Shown: positions 51,481 through 61,317 of the stretch, one piece after another
How the letters are laid out: every line of letters starts with the position of its first letter
How positions within the stretch are numbered: the first letter of the stretch is position 1
Source of the DNA: Gordonia sp. PP30
Lineage (GTDB): Bacteria > Actinomycetota > Actinomycetes > Mycobacteriales > Mycobacteriaceae
NCBI RefSeq assembly: GCF_023100845.1
Contig: NZ_CP095864.1
Span: forward strand, 1,364,001 to 1,428,000
Length of the DNA: 64,000 nucleotides
Direction of reading: 5' to 3'
The notes under the pieces: model-generated
What the model saw: the letters and a program-made list of their open reading frames with translations, nothing else
Told to the model about the DNA's origin: nothing
Database searches by the model: none
Translations under genes and position numbers: made by a program

Positions 51481-52401
51481 ATGAGCGCACTGTTCTCGTC
51501 GGGCGTCACCGACACCGAGAAGCGCCGGGCGCTGCGCGCCGGACTCGCCTCCGGCGAGTTGCAGCGCTGGCCCGGGGCGTTCTCGCCGCTGGTCGCGAAG
51601 ATCGTCGCCGACGCCGGATTCGAGGGCGTCTACGTCTCCGGCGCGGCACTCTCGGCCGATCTCGGGCTGCCCGACATCGGACTGACCACCCTCACCGAGG
51701 TGGCCGCCCGGGGCGGGGCGATCGCCCGGGCCACCGACCTGCCGACGCTGATCGACGCCGACACCGGGTTCGGCGAGCCGATGAGCGCCGCCCGCACCGT
51801 CGCCGTCCTGGAAGACGCCGGGCTGGCCGGATGTCACCTCGAGGACCAGGTGAACCCGAAGCGGTGCGGTCACCTCGACGGCAAGGAGGTGGTCCCGGTC
51901 GCGGACATGGTCCGCCGGCTGGGGGCCGCCGTCGGCGGTCGCCGCGACGAGAACTTCGTGATCTGCGCGCGGACCGATGCGCGCGGTGTGGAGGGACTCG
52001 ATGCCGCGATCGCGCGGGCCAAGGAGTACGCCGCGGCCGGTGCCGACCTGATCTTCACCGAGGCGCTCGCCGACCTCGACGAGTTCAAGCGGTTCCGGGG
52101 CGCGGTGGACGTGCCGCTGCTGGCGAACATGACCGAGTTCGGCAAGTCCGACCTGTTCACCGCCGATCAGTTCCGCGCCATCGGCTACAACGTGGTGATC
52201 TACCCGGTCACCACGCTGCGGCTGGCGATGGGCGCGGTCGAGGCCGGGCTGAAGCGGATCGCCGAGGACGGCACGCAGGAAGGCGTCCTCGACGGCATGC
52301 AGCACCGTGCCCGCCTGTACGAGTTCCTGCAGTACTCCGACTACAACGACTTCGATTCCTCCATCTTCACCTATCGCGCACCCGCGGGAGACGCGTCATG
52401 A
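51481..52401 (+). CDS. prpB: 2-Methylisocitrate lyase
   Basis: A 306-residue isocitrate lyase-superfamily enzyme splitting 2-methylisocitrate into pyruvate and succinate. Catalytic loop NPKRCGH is near residue 125, and the metal-binding DADTGFGEP near 88. It starts one base after prpD and overlaps prpC by 4 bp (ATGA), so all three are one coupled operon. Confidence 0.95.
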   Translation: MSALFSSGVTDTEKRRALRAGLASGELQRWPGAFSPLVAKIVADAGFEGVYVSGAALSADLGLPDIGLTTLTEVAARGGAIARATDLPTLIDADTGFGEPMSAARTVAVLEDAGLAGCHLEDQVNPKRCGHLDGKEVVPVADMVRRLGAAVGGRRDENFVICARTDARGVEGLDAAIARAKEYAAAGADLIFTEALADLDEFKRFRGAVDVPLLANMTEFGKSDLFTADQFRAIGYNVVIYPVTTLRLAMGAVEAGLKRIAEDGTQEGVLDGMQHRARLYEFLQYSDYNDFDSSIFTYRAPAGDAS

Positions 52402-53531
52402 CCGAGCAGCAGAACACCGAGCCGATCGAGATCCGCAAGGGCCTGGCCGGCGTCGTCGTCGACACCACCGCCGTCTCGAAGGTGGTCCCGGAGACCAACA
52501 GCCTCACCTACCGCGGCTACGCGGCCGCGGATCTGGCCGCCACCAAGAGCTTCGAGGAGGTGGCGTACCTCCTCTGGTACGGCGAACTGCCGAACGTCCA
52601 GCAGCTCGCGCTCTTCACCCAGCGGGAGCGTGCCAACCGGCGCCTCGACCGGTCGGCGCAGGCGGTGCTGGCGCGGATCCCGGAGAACTGCCATCCGATG
52701 GACACCGTCCGCACGATGATCAGCTACCTCGGCAGCGAGGATCCGTACGAGGACGTGCCGACCCCGGAGGCCAACCTCGACAAGGGGCTGCGGATGCTCG
52801 CGGTGCTGCCGACGATCGTCGCCGCCGACTTCCGCCGTCGTCGTGGGCAGGAGCCGATCGGCCCGCACCACGGGCTGGGTTACGCGGAGAACTTCCTGAA
52901 CATGTGCTTCGGCAAGGTGCCGGACAAGGAGATCGTCGACGCGTTCAACGTCTCGATGATCCTGTACGCCGAGCACAGCTTCAACGCGTCGACCTTCGCC
53001 GCCCGCGTGGTGACGTCCACTCAGTCGGACATCTACAGTGCCGTGACCGCGGCGATCGGTGCACTCAAGGGGTCGCTGCACGGCGGCGCCAACGAGGCCG
53101 TCATGTACGACATGATCGAGATCGACCGGCCCGAACGCGCCAAGGACTGGCTGAACGCCAAGCTCGACGCCAAGGAGAAGGTGATGGGCTTCGGGCACCG
53201 CGTCTACAAGAACGGCGACTCCCGCGTCCCGACCATGTACCAGGCGCTGGAGAAGGTCTCGGCGCACGTGGGCGAGGACAAGTGGCTGAAGATCTACCAC
53301 GAACTCGCCGCGACGATGGACGCCCGGACCGGAATCAAGCCGAACCTGGATTTCCCGACCGGCCCGGCGTACTTCCTGATGGGCTTCGACATTCCGATGT
53401 TCACGCCCATGTTCGTGATGAGCCGGATCACCGGCTGGACCGCGCACATCGTCGAGCAGACCCGGTCCAACGCGCTGATCCGTCCGCTCTCCGCGTACGA
53501 CGGCCCGGTGCAACGTCCGATTCCGGCGTGA
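52398..53531 (+). CDS. prpC: 2-Methylcitrate synthase
   Basis: A 377-residue citrate synthase-family enzyme condensing propionyl-CoA with oxaloacetate. Catalytic residues appear in GSLHGGANE (His), VMGFGHRVYKNGDSR (His) and NLDFPTGPAYFLMG (Asp). It overlaps prpB by 4 bp. A terminator hairpin follows ~38 bp after the stop. Together with prpDB it detoxifies and uses propionyl-CoA, including that which could arise from 3-oxoacids made by the ketone carboxylase. Confidence 0.95.
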   Translation: MTEQQNTEPIEIRKGLAGVVVDTTAVSKVVPETNSLTYRGYAAADLAATKSFEEVAYLLWYGELPNVQQLALFTQRERANRRLDRSAQAVLARIPENCHPMDTVRTMISYLGSEDPYEDVPTPEANLDKGLRMLAVLPTIVAADFRRRRGQEPIGPHHGLGYAENFLNMCFGKVPDKEIVDAFNVSMILYAEHSFNASTFAARVVTSTQSDIYSAVTAAIGALKGSLHGGANEAVMYDMIEIDRPERAKDWLNAKLDAKEKVMGFGHRVYKNGDSRVPTMYQALEKVSAHVGEDKWLKIYHELAATMDARTGIKPNLDFPTGPAYFLMGFDIPMFTPMFVMSRITGWTAHIVEQTRSNALIRPLSAYDGPVQRPIPA

Positions 53532-53569
53532 AGCGCCCAACCGACGTGTAAGCATCGGAAACAGCACAA

Positions 53570-53612
53570 GACGGGGAGGGCGGATCGGCAGATCCCGAGC
53601 GCCTTCCCCGTC
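53570..53612 (+). terminator. Terminator of the prpDBC operon
   Basis: GACGGGGAGGGCG (53570-53582) pairs with CGCCTTCCCCGTC (53600-53612), 12 of 13 positions, across a 17-nt loop. A GTTTGT tail follows. Confidence 0.75.
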
Positions 53613-53675
53613 GTTTGTGCGCCGGGAACGAGCACCGTCCTGGCACCACTCATCGAACCCGACAATGAGGCAGTG

Positions 53676-56600
53676 ATGTTCAGAAAAGTCCTGGTGGCCA
53701 ACCGCGGCGAGATCGCGGTGCGCGCCTTCCGCGCCGCGTACGAATTGGGCGCGGGCACCGTCGCGGTGTACCCGGTGGAGGACCGCAACTGCGTCCACCG
53801 CGGGAAGGCCGATGAGTCGTATCAGATCGGCGAGCCCGGCCGTCCCGTCCAGGCGTACCTGTCGGTCAGTGAACTGATCGGCGCGGCCAAACACGCGGGC
53901 GCCGACGCGATCTATCCCGGCTACGGCTTCGCCTCGGAGAACCCCGAGCTGGCCGCGGCGTGCGCGGCCGAGGGCATCACCTTCGTCGGACCCAGCGCCC
54001 GCGTGCTGGAGCTGACCGGTGACAAGAAGCAGTCGGTGCAGGCGGCGCGCGAATCCGGTCTGCCGGTGCTCGCCGGCAGCGAGCCGTCGTCGGACGTCGA
54101 CGCGCTGGTCGCCGCGTCGAAGGACATGACCTTCCCGATCTTCGTCAAGGCGGTCGCCGGTGGCGGTGGCCGCGGGATGCGCCGGGTGGACGACCCGGCC
54201 GCGCTGGCCGACGCGATCGGCGCCGCCTCGCGTGAGGCGGAGGCCGCGTTCGGCAACCCGACGGTGTTCCTGGAGCAGGCGGTCGTGAATCCGCGGCACA
54301 TCGAGGTGCAGATCCTCGCCGACACCCAGGGCGACGTGATCCACCTCTACGAGCGCGACTGCTCGCTGCAGCGCCGTCACCAGAAGGTGGTGGAGTTGGC
54401 GCCGGCACCGAACCTGGACCCTGATCTGCGGCGTCGCATCTGCGACGACGCCGTGAAGTTCGCCCGGCACATCGGTTACAGCTGCGCGGGCACCGTGGAG
54501 TTCCTGGTCGACGAGCGTGGCCAGCACTTCTTCATCGAGATGAACCCGCGCATCCAAGTGGAGCACACGGTCACCGAGGAGGTGACCGACGTCGACCTGG
54601 TCTCCTCGCAGCTGCGCATCGCGGCGGGCGAGTCGTTGGCCGATCTGGGGCTGTCGCAGGACGCGATCGCCGTGCACGGCGCCGCCCTGCAGTGCCGCAT
54701 CACCACCGAGAACCCTGCGGACGGGTTCCGCCCGGACACCGGCCGCATCATCGTCTACCGCGCGCCGGGCGGCACCGGTGTCCGGCTCGACGGCGCCGCG
54801 GCGCTCGGCTCCGAGATCACCGGCCACTTCGATTCGATGCTGGTCAAGCTGACCTGCCGCGGCCGCGACTTCACCACCGCGGTACGACGCACCCAGCGCG
54901 CGCTCGCCGAGTTCAAGATCCGCGGCGTGCACACCAACATCGACTACCTCAAGGCCGTGCTCGCCGACCCGGACTTCCAGGCCGGCGCCATCACGACGTC
55001 GTTCATCGACGACCGTCCGGAGCTGCTGACCGCGGTGCGCTCGCCCGAGCGCGGGTCGCGCCTGCTCAACTACCTGGCCGACGTGACCGTGCACCGGCCG
55101 CACGGGCTGGTTCCGACCGCGGTGCACCCGCACAAGAAGCTGCCGGATCTGCGCCCGGCGGTGCTCGCCGACCCGCCGGCCGGGTCCAAGCAGCGCCTGG
55201 ACGCGCTGGGTCCGGAGGGCTTCGCGCGGGCGTTGCGCGAGCAGAAGGCGCTCGCCGTCACCGACACCACCTTCCGCGATGCGCACCAGTCGCTGCTCGC
55301 CACGCGTGTGCGCACGTCGGGCCTGGTCTCGGTGGCACCGTACGTCGCCGCCCTCACCCCCGAACTGCTGTCCGTCGAGTGCTGGGGCGGGGCCACGTAC
55401 GACGTCGCGCTGCGCTTCCTCAAGGAGGACCCCTGGGAGCGGCTGGCGCGGCTGCGCAGGGCGCTGCCCAATGTCTGTCTCCAGATGCTGCTGCGCGGCA
55501 AGAACACCGTCGGCTACACGCCGTACCCGACGCAGGTGACCACCGCCTTCGTCGACGAGGCGGCCCGCACCGGTGTGGACATCTTCCGTATCTTCGACGC
55601 CCTGAACAGCGTCGACGCCATGCGGCCGGCCATCGACGCGGTGCGCGAGACGGGGACCACGGTCGCCGAGGTCGCCATGAGCTACACCGGGGACCTGGCG
55701 AACCCGGCCGAGGACATCTACACCCTCGACTACTACCTGCGGCTGGCCGAGCAGATCGTCGACGCCGGCGCGCACATCCTGGCGATCAAGGACATGGCCG
55801 GACTGCTGCGCCCGGCCGCGGCGCGGAAGCTGGTCGGCGCGCTGCGCGCCGAGTTCGATCTGCCGATCCACGTGCACACGCACGACACGCCGGGCGGCCA
55901 GCTGGCCACCTATCTCGCCGCCTGGGAGGCGGGTGCCGACGCCGTCGACGGGGCCAGCGCACCGCTGTCCGGCACGACGAGCCAGCCGTCGCTCTCGGCG
56001 ATCGTGGCCGCCGCCGCGCACACCGACTACGACACCGGCCTGGACCTGGACAAGGTGACCTCGCTGGAGCCGTACTGGGAGGCGCTGCGCAAGATGTACG
56101 GCACCTTCGAGTCGGGCATCCCGGCGCCGACCGGCCGCGTCTACGACCACGAGATCCCCGGCGGTCAGCTCTCCAACCTGCGTCAGCAGGCGATCTCGAT
56201 CGGTGTCGGCGACCAGTTCGAGGCCGTCGAGGAGGCCTACGCGGGCGCCAACCGGCTGCTCGGCCGCCCGGTCAAGGTGACGCCGTCGTCCAAGGTGGTC
56301 GGTGATCTCGCGATCGCCTTCGTGGCGCAGGGCATCACCGCCGAGGAGTTCGCGGCCGACCCGACCGCCTACGACATCCCCGATTCGGTGGTCGGCTTCC
56401 TGCAGGGTGAACTGGGTGAGCCGGCCGCCGGGTGGCCGGAGCCGCTGCGGGAGAAGATCCTGGCCGGTCGCAGTTCCTCGCTCACCGAAGAGGTGCTGTC
56501 GGCGGAGGACCAGGCGCTGCTCGCGGCTCCCGGTCCGGAGCGGCAGGCCGCGCTCAACCGGCTGCTGTTCCCCGGCCCGACCGCCGAATACCTCGCGCAC

Positions 56601-57065
56601 CGTGCCGAATACGGCGACACCTCGCGACTGCCCGCGTACCAGTTCTTCTACGGGCTGCAGCAGGGCTACGAGCATCGCGTGATCCTGCGCGACGGCGTCC
56701 AGCTGCTGATCACGCTCGAGGCGGTCAGCGAGCCGGACGTGGCCGGCATCCGCACCGTCATGTGCACGCTGAACGGCGAACTCCGGCCGGTGCCGGTGCT
56801 TGACCGCACCGCCGACGTGACCGTCGAGGTGCGTGAACGCGCCGAGAAGGACAACCCGCATCACATCGGCGCGCCGTTCGCGGGCGTCGTGACCGTCTCG
56901 GTGCACCCCGGTGACGAGGTGGCCGCCGGCGACGTGATCGGCACCATCGAGGCGATGAAGATGGAGGCCTCCATCTCGGCGCAGACCGGGGGCGTGGTGA
57001 AGCGGGTCGTCGTGCACCCGGCCACCGAGGTGGGTGCCGGCGACCTGCTCGTCGAGCTGGAATGA
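53676..57065 (+). CDS. pyc: Pyruvate carboxylase
   Basis: A 1129-residue biotin enzyme making oxaloacetate from pyruvate and bicarbonate. Order: biotin carboxylase (~1-450; GGGGRGMRR ATP loop, EMNPRIQVEH), carboxyltransferase (~530-820; TFRDAHQSLLATR, a metal-site VHTHDT), and a C-terminal biotinyl domain with AMKM, the biotinylated Lys at ~1095. I chose the ATG at 53676, with GAGG 6 nt upstream; a GTG at 53673 is one codon earlier. It follows the prpDBC terminator and replenishes the oxaloacetate used by PrpC. Confidence 0.97.
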   Translation: MFRKVLVANRGEIAVRAFRAAYELGAGTVAVYPVEDRNCVHRGKADESYQIGEPGRPVQAYLSVSELIGAAKHAGADAIYPGYGFASENPELAAACAAEGITFVGPSARVLELTGDKKQSVQAARESGLPVLAGSEPSSDVDALVAASKDMTFPIFVKAVAGGGGRGMRRVDDPAALADAIGAASREAEAAFGNPTVFLEQAVVNPRHIEVQILADTQGDVIHLYERDCSLQRRHQKVVELAPAPNLDPDLRRRICDDAVKFARHIGYSCAGTVEFLVDERGQHFFIEMNPRIQVEHTVTEEVTDVDLVSSQLRIAAGESLADLGLSQDAIAVHGAALQCRITTENPADGFRPDTGRIIVYRAPGGTGVRLDGAAALGSEITGHFDSMLVKLTCRGRDFTTAVRRTQRALAEFKIRGVHTNIDYLKAVLADPDFQAGAITTSFIDDRPELLTAVRSPERGSRLLNYLADVTVHRPHGLVPTAVHPHKKLPDLRPAVLADPPAGSKQRLDALGPEGFARALREQKALAVTDTTFRDAHQSLLATRVRTSGLVSVAPYVAALTPELLSVECWGGATYDVALRFLKEDPWERLARLRRALPNVCLQMLLRGKNTVGYTPYPTQVTTAFVDEAARTGVDIFRIFDALNSVDAMRPAIDAVRETGTTVAEVAMSYTGDLANPAEDIYTLDYYLRLAEQIVDAGAHILAIKDMAGLLRPAAARKLVGALRAEFDLPIHVHTHDTPGGQLATYLAAWEAGADAVDGASAPLSGTTSQPSLSAIVAAAAHTDYDTGLDLDKVTSLEPYWEALRKMYGTFESGIPAPTGRVYDHEIPGGQLSNLRQQAISIGVGDQFEAVEEAYAGANRLLGRPVKVTPSSKVVGDLAIAFVAQGITAEEFAADPTAYDIPDSVVGFLQGELGEPAAGWPEPLREKILAGRSSSLTEEVLSAEDQALLAAPGPERQAALNRLLFPGPTAEYLAHRAEYGDTSRLPAYQFFYGLQQGYEHRVILRDGVQLLITLEAVSEPDVAGIRTVMCTLNGELRPVPVLDRTADVTVEVRERAEKDNPHHIGAPFAGVVTVSVHPGDEVAAGDVIGTIEAMKMEASISAQTGGVVKRVVVHPATEVGAGDLLVELE

Positions 57066-57092
57066 GAACCGGACCGGCATAGCCTGGATGTC

Positions 57093-57716
57093 ATGGATCT
57101 GACCCGGGACGTGGCGGCGCGGCGACTCTCCTCGTGGGAGCGCCGCGCCGCGGCGTCGTCGCCGGAGCTGAAGCGGGCGGCGGTGGCGATCACCGTGGTG
57201 CCGTCGGCGGGCTCAGGTGGCGGCGAGGGCCCGGAGCGGGGGATCTGGGTGATGCGGCGGGCCAAGTCGCTGCGCAGCCACTCGTATCAGTTCGCGCTGC
57301 CCGGCGGGCGTGTCGACCCGGGGGAGACCGCGATCGAGGCGGCCCTGCGGGAACTCGACGAGGAGCTCGGCGTATCGCTCGGCGAGGACTCGGTGATCGG
57401 CGTGCTCGACGACTACGAGACGCGCTCCGGGTACGTGATGACGCCGGTGGTGTGCTGGACCGACGAACCCGTGGTGCCGGTGCCGAGCCCGGACGAGGTG
57501 CACGAGCTGTTCTTCGTCACCCTCGACGAGGTCACCGCGCCGCCCGAGTTCGACGCGATCCCGGAATCGCCACGCCCGGTGATCCGCCTGCCGATCTTCG
57601 GCTACTGGGTGCACGCACCGACCGCGGCGGTGATCTACCAGTTCGCGGAGGTGGTCGTGCGCGGGCGACGGACTCGAGTGGACCAGCTGGAACAGCCGGT
57701 CTTCGCCTGGAAGTAG
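57093..57716 (+). CDS. Nudix hydrolase (CoA pyrophosphatase-like)
   Basis: A 207-residue Nudix protein. The Nudix box starts [12 protein letters not shown] near residue 70 and ends RELDEELGV, matching the GX5EX7REUXEEXGU pattern. Sequence and size resemble NudL/Nudt7-type CoA diphosphatases. The ATG at 57093 is 27 bp after pyc and may be cotranscribed. Its substrate is not proven by sequence. Confidence 0.85.
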   Translation: MDLTRDVAARRLSSWERRAAASSPELKRAAVAITVVPSAGSGGGEGPERGIWVMRRAKSLRSHSYQFALPGGRVDPGETAIEAALRELDEELGVSLGEDSVIGVLDDYETRSGYVMTPVVCWTDEPVVPVPSPDEVHELFFVTLDEVTAPPEFDAIPESPRPVIRLPIFGYWVHAPTAAVIYQFAEVVVRGRRTRVDQLEQPVFAWK

Positions 57717-57782
57717 GGGTCGGCCCGGTGGAGCCACCACCGCCAGCCTGGTCGCTGCCAGCCCGGTGGAGCCACCACCGCC

Positions 57783-57898
57783 AGCCCGTTGAGCCGGTCA
57801 AGCCGCTAGGCGCAGACCGTGTCGAAACGTCCTCTTGACTGGTGGGCGTTTCGACACGCCGCCTCGCCCTGGCGGGCTCGGCGACGGCTCAACGGGCT
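57783..57898. repeat. Palindromic intergenic repeat, copy 1
   Basis: A 116-bp unit: outer arms AGCCCGTTGAGCC and GGCTCAACGGGCT, inner arms GTGTCGAAACG (57819-57829) and CGTTTCGACAC (57847-57857), a nested double palindrome. No open frame or TA-type target is evident. Copies 2 and 3 follow in the same orientation, and copy 4 lies reversed ~4 kb away. Confidence 0.9.
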
Positions 57899-58009
57899 GA
57901 GAGGACCCGGCGGCGCCTCGGCGGGATGTTGGGGTTCGGCGCTGTCTCGTTGAGCGGCCGCTGTCAGCTCGTGGGGTGTTACCGCGGGCCTGGTGAAGCC
58001 ACCGCCGCC

Positions 58010-58125
58010 AGCCCGTTGAGCCGGTCAAGCCGCTAGGCGCACACCGTGTCGAAACGCCCTCTTGACTGGTGGGCGTTTCGACACGCCGCCTCGCCCTGGC
58101 GGGCTCGGCGACGGCTCAACGGGCT
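58010..58125. repeat. Palindromic intergenic repeat, copy 2
   Basis: A second 116-bp unit with the same outer and inner arms as copy 1, differing at a few positions. The 111-bp spacer before it and the 91-bp spacer after it share a ttcggtgctgtctcgttgag-type block, so the tandem period is larger than the palindrome itself (~207-227 bp). Confidence 0.9.
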
Positions 58126-58216
58126 GGTGGGGGACCCGGTGGCGGCTCACCGGGCTGTTGGGGTTCGGTGCTGTCTCGTTGAGCGGCCGCTGTCAGCTCG
58201 TGAAGCCACCGCCGCC

Positions 58217-58332
58217 AGCCCGTTGAGCCGGTCAAGCCGCTAGGCGCAGACCGTGTCGAAACGCCCCCTTGACTGGTGGGCGTTTCGACACGCCGCCTCG
58301 CCCTGGCGGGCTCGGCGACGGCTCAACGGGCT
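58217..58332. repeat. Palindromic intergenic repeat, copy 3
   Basis: A third 116-bp unit with intact outer and inner arms, ending 52 bp before the metE stop. The three copies fill the gap between the Nudix gene and metE; they may act as terminators for both by forming very stable hairpins. Confidence 0.9.
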
Positions 58333-58383
58333 GATGCTGATGGGACCCGGTGGCCGCTCAACGGGCTGATGGGGCTCGCCGGC

Positions 58384-60672
58384 TCAGGCGCGGACGGCCT
58401 TGGCGGCGTCGACCATCGCGGTCAGGGCCGCGGTGACCTGCTCGGTGGTGCGGGTCTTGAGGCCGCAGTCCGGGTTGACCCACAGGCGCTCGGCCGGAAC
58501 GGCATCCAGGGCCTCACGCAGCAGCGTGGTCATCTCGCCGGCGTCCGGGACGCGCGGCGAGTGGATGTCGTACACGCCCGGGCCGACCTCGTTCGCGAAG
58601 CCGATCGCGTTGAGGTCGTCCAGAACCTCCATGTGCGAGCGGGCGGCCTCGATCGAGGTCACGTCGGCGTCGAGGTCGGCGATGGCACCGATCACGTCGC
58701 CGAACTCCGAGTAGCACAGGTGCGTGTGGATCTGCGTCTCGTCGGCGACGCCGGAGGTCGACAGCCGGAACGCGCCGACGGCCCAGTCCAGGTACGCCTG
58801 GCGATCAGCGGACTGGAGCGGCAGCAGCTCGCGCAGGGCGGGCTCGTCCACCTGGATGATGCCGACGCCGGCGCGCTCGAGGTCGACGGTCTCGTCGCGG
58901 ATGGCGAGGGCCACCTGGTCGGCGGTGTCGGCGAGCGGCTGGTCGTCGCGCACGAACGACCACGCCAGGATGGTGACCGGGCCGGTCAGCATGCCCTTGA
59001 CGATCTTGTTGGTCAACGACTGCGCGTGGGTGATCCAGCCGACGGTCATCGGCGTGGGGCGGGCGACGTCGCCGTACAGGATCGGCGGGCGCACACAGCG
59101 CGAGCCGTACGACTGGACCCAGCCGTTCTGCGTGGCGAAGAAGCCGGTGAGCTGCTCGGCGAAGTACTGCACCATGTCGTTGCGCTCGGGTTCGCCGTGC
59201 ACCAGGACGTCGAGGCCGATCTGCTCCTGCAGCGCGATGACGGCGGCGATCTCGGCCTCCATCCGCTCGCGGTAGGTGTTCTGGTCGATCTCCCCGGTCC
59301 GCAGCTGCTGGCGGGCCTTGCGTATGTCGCCGGTCTGCGGGAACGAGCCGATGGTCGTGGTCGGCAGTTCCGGCAGCTTCAGGGCCGCGCGCTGGCGTTC
59401 GCGGCGGTCCGCGGCGTCGTGGCGGCGGCGGTCGGCCTCGGCCAGGGCCGCGAGCCGATCGCGGACGGCGGCGTCGTGCAGGCGCGGGTCGGTGGCACGG
59501 GAGGCCAGGGCGTCGCGGGCGGCGTCGAAGGCCTGCTTCTGGGCGGCGCGCCCGTTCTTCAGTGCCCCCGACAGTGCGGCGACCTCGGCGAACTTCTCGC
59601 TCGCGAAGGCGAGCCAGCCGCGCAGGGCGTCGTCGAGCTCGGTCTCCGGGGCGAGCGAGTACGGGACGTGCAGCGTGGAACACGACGTGCTCACGGCCAG
59701 TTCACCGACCGCCGGCCGCAGGTCCTCCAGGGTGGCCAGGGCGGCGTCGAGGTCGGTGCGCCAGATGTTGCGGCCGTCGACCACACCGGCCACGACCAGC
59801 TTGTCGTTCAGGCCGGCGGCCTTCACCGACTCGGCGGAGCCGTAGACGAGGTCGACGCCGACACCCTCGACGCGGGTGCGGGCGAGCGCGGCCAGCGACT
59901 GGCCAGCGTCGCCGAAGTAGGTCTGCACCAGGATCTTCGGCCGATCCGGGGCGCTGGACAGCCGGGTGTAGACGCGCTCGGCGAGCTCCGCGAGGCCCTC
60001 GTGGGCGTCGGTCATCAGGACCGGCTCGTCGAGCTGCACCCACTGCGCGCCCGCGGCGTCGAGCTCGGCGAGGAGCTGCTCGTAGAGGGGGAGCAGGTCG
60101 TCGATGCGGCTCAGCGGCTCGGCGGCGTCGTTCACCGCCTTGGCGAGCGCGAGGAAGGTGATCGGGCCGATGACGACCGGGCGGGCGGGCATGCCCTGCG
60201 CCGTCGCCTCCCGGTACTCGGCGAGAACCTTGGTCGGGTCGAGGGCGAAGACGGTGTCCCCGTCGATCTCCGGGACCAGGTAGTGGTAGTTGGTGTCGAA
60301 CCACTTCGTCATCTCCAGCGGGTGGATGCCAGTGTCTTCGCGGCCCGCTCGCTCCGCTCCCGGCGCCGAGGCGCCGCGGGCGGCGGCGAAGTAGCGGTCC
60401 AGCGGATTCTCGACGCCCGCGACGCGCGGCGGGAGCGCGCCGAGGAGCACGGCGGTGTCGAGCATCTGGTCGTAGTAGCTGAAGGTGCCCGTCGGGATCG
60501 AGTCGAGTCCGGCGGTCAGCAGCTCGGCCCAGCCGGTGCGGCGCAGCTGCGCGGCGACGCGCTCCAGCTCGGCGGCGTCGATCCGGCCGGCCCAGTACCC
60601 CTCGACCGCTCGCTTGAGTTCACGATCGGCGCCGATCCGGGCGGTGCCCGGCACGGTGGTGGTGAAAACCAT
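58384..60672 (-). CDS. metE: Cobalamin-independent methionine synthase
   Basis: A 762-residue zinc enzyme that methylates homocysteine with 5-methyltetrahydropteroyl-tri-L-glutamate. Zinc ligands appear as [11 protein letters not shown] (His, Cys) and [11 protein letters not shown] (Cys) near the C-terminus; [11 protein letters not shown] is the N-terminal folate region. Between YFAAARG and PLEMTKWFD there is a short Ala/Gly/Arg-rich insertion (about 10-15 residues), longer than in homologues I recall. Start ATG 60672. It is controlled by a cobalamin riboswitch ~160 nt upstream: no B12 needed, so B12 should repress. Confidence 0.96.
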   Translation of the reverse strand: MVFTTTVPGTARIGADRELKRAVEGYWAGRIDAAELERVAAQLRRTGWAELLTAGLDSIPTGTFSYYDQMLDTAVLLGALPPRVAGVENPLDRYFAAARGASAPGAERAGREDTGIHPLEMTKWFDTNYHYLVPEIDGDTVFALDPTKVLAEYREATAQGMPARPVVIGPITFLALAKAVNDAAEPLSRIDDLLPLYEQLLAELDAAGAQWVQLDEPVLMTDAHEGLAELAERVYTRLSSAPDRPKILVQTYFGDAGQSLAALARTRVEGVGVDLVYGSAESVKAAGLNDKLVVAGVVDGRNIWRTDLDAALATLEDLRPAVGELAVSTSCSTLHVPYSLAPETELDDALRGWLAFASEKFAEVAALSGALKNGRAAQKQAFDAARDALASRATDPRLHDAAVRDRLAALAEADRRRHDAADRRERQRAALKLPELPTTTIGSFPQTGDIRKARQQLRTGEIDQNTYRERMEAEIAAVIALQEQIGLDVLVHGEPERNDMVQYFAEQLTGFFATQNGWVQSYGSRCVRPPILYGDVARPTPMTVGWITHAQSLTNKIVKGMLTGPVTILAWSFVRDDQPLADTADQVALAIRDETVDLERAGVGIIQVDEPALRELLPLQSADRQAYLDWAVGAFRLSTSGVADETQIHTHLCYSEFGDVIGAIADLDADVTSIEAARSHMEVLDDLNAIGFANEVGPGVYDIHSPRVPDAGEMTTLLREALDAVPAERLWVNPDCGLKTRTTEQVTAALTAMVDAAKAVRA

Positions 60673-60729
60673 CTTTCTTCTGTTCTCCTGCATACAAGGG
60701 TGACGACGAACGCCCTTACCGGAAGCGGA

Positions 60730-60761
60730 GACGAAGAGCCCCAGAGACGAAAAGCCCCAGA
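60730..60761. repeat. Tandem 16-bp direct repeat in the metE leader
   Basis: gacgaagagccccaga (60730-60745) is followed immediately by gacgaaaagccccaga (60746-60761), one mismatch, then the first four bases of a third unit. It lies in the 5' leader between riboswitch and metE start. Confidence 0.8.
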
Positions 60762-60803
60762 GACGCGCTTCGACTTCGCCCAGGTCCACGAGGCGGAACG
60801 TCA

Positions 60804-60822
60804 CCGGATGCGGCGCATCCGG
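60804..60822 (-). promoter_or_regulatory. Hairpin after the metE riboswitch aptamer
   Basis: CCGGATGC pairs with GCATCCGG (8 bp, 3-nt loop) directly downstream of the aptamer's 3' end on the minus strand. No U-tract follows. It may be part of the expression platform. Confidence 0.55.
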
Positions 60823-60828
60823 TACAAC

Positions 60829-61014
60829 GGGCAGGTCTTCGGGCTCATCGGCGCGCGTCGGGAGAGTGACGCTCCTACTGGCCGTCGCTTCCCGGCCGCT
60901 GGGGGCGGCCAGTGCGTGGTGACGGCGGTCGTTCCGATATACCGCTGCGGGTCAGCTCCGGAGTCTCACCGGATTCCCTCTCGCGACATCCACCGCGTCG
61001 TGCGATGCCTGCCG
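60829..61014 (-). ncRNA. Cobalamin riboswitch upstream of metE
   Basis: On the minus strand the core reads gagggaatccggtgag, then actccggagc, then tgacccgcagcggta (60982 to 60940), the cobalamin aptamer signature. The 3' conserved gagcccgaagacctgccc is at 60846-60829. GGCAGG (61013-61008) pairs with CCTGCC (60835-60830) as the closing stem P1. It should shut off metE when cobalamin is available. Confidence 0.9.
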
Positions 61015-61189
61015 CTCGACGTCCGCGCGGTCACAGGGGCTCCTGGGCGACGGCGCGACGGACGAACCGATTGCGGGTTCAGTGTAGGTCGCGCATGGAT
61101 GGGGTGTCACGACGGCCGGCGGGAGTGGGTTTAATTCGGGGCCCGGCTTGACGCCCACCGATTCGGTGGGCAGCGCCCAGTGAGTGGGT

Positions 61190-61232
61190 CGTCGCCCACT
61201 CTGCGGTGTGGGCGACATCGAAATCGCTGGCA
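61190..61232. repeat. 43-bp direct repeat, left copy
   Basis: The 43-bp unit holds a TCGCCCAC/GTGGGCGA stem and the aatcgctggca end. It matches the right copy at 61559-61601 at 37 of 43 positions. A separate GCCCACCG/CGGTGGGC 8-bp hairpin lies just left at 61153-61171. Confidence 0.8.
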
Positions 61233-61317
61233 CGGGCTGTGGACAACCCGGGGCTCACTGGTACAGGTCTGTGGACTGTCGTTCGACGAGGGCGCCGGAG
61301 TGGCCTTTCCTTGGACC

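Noticed and set aside
52371..57080. A very long open frame antisense to pyruvate carboxylase and prpC
   Set aside because: It is produced by third-position GC bias on the opposite strand of strongly conserved genes, is Arg/Gly/Val/Asp-rich with no family motif, and would require overlapping well-supported genes over their whole length.
57783..58332. CRISPR array or integron-like repeats
   Set aside because: Units are 116 bp with similar rather than unique spacers and no cas or integrase gene nearby.
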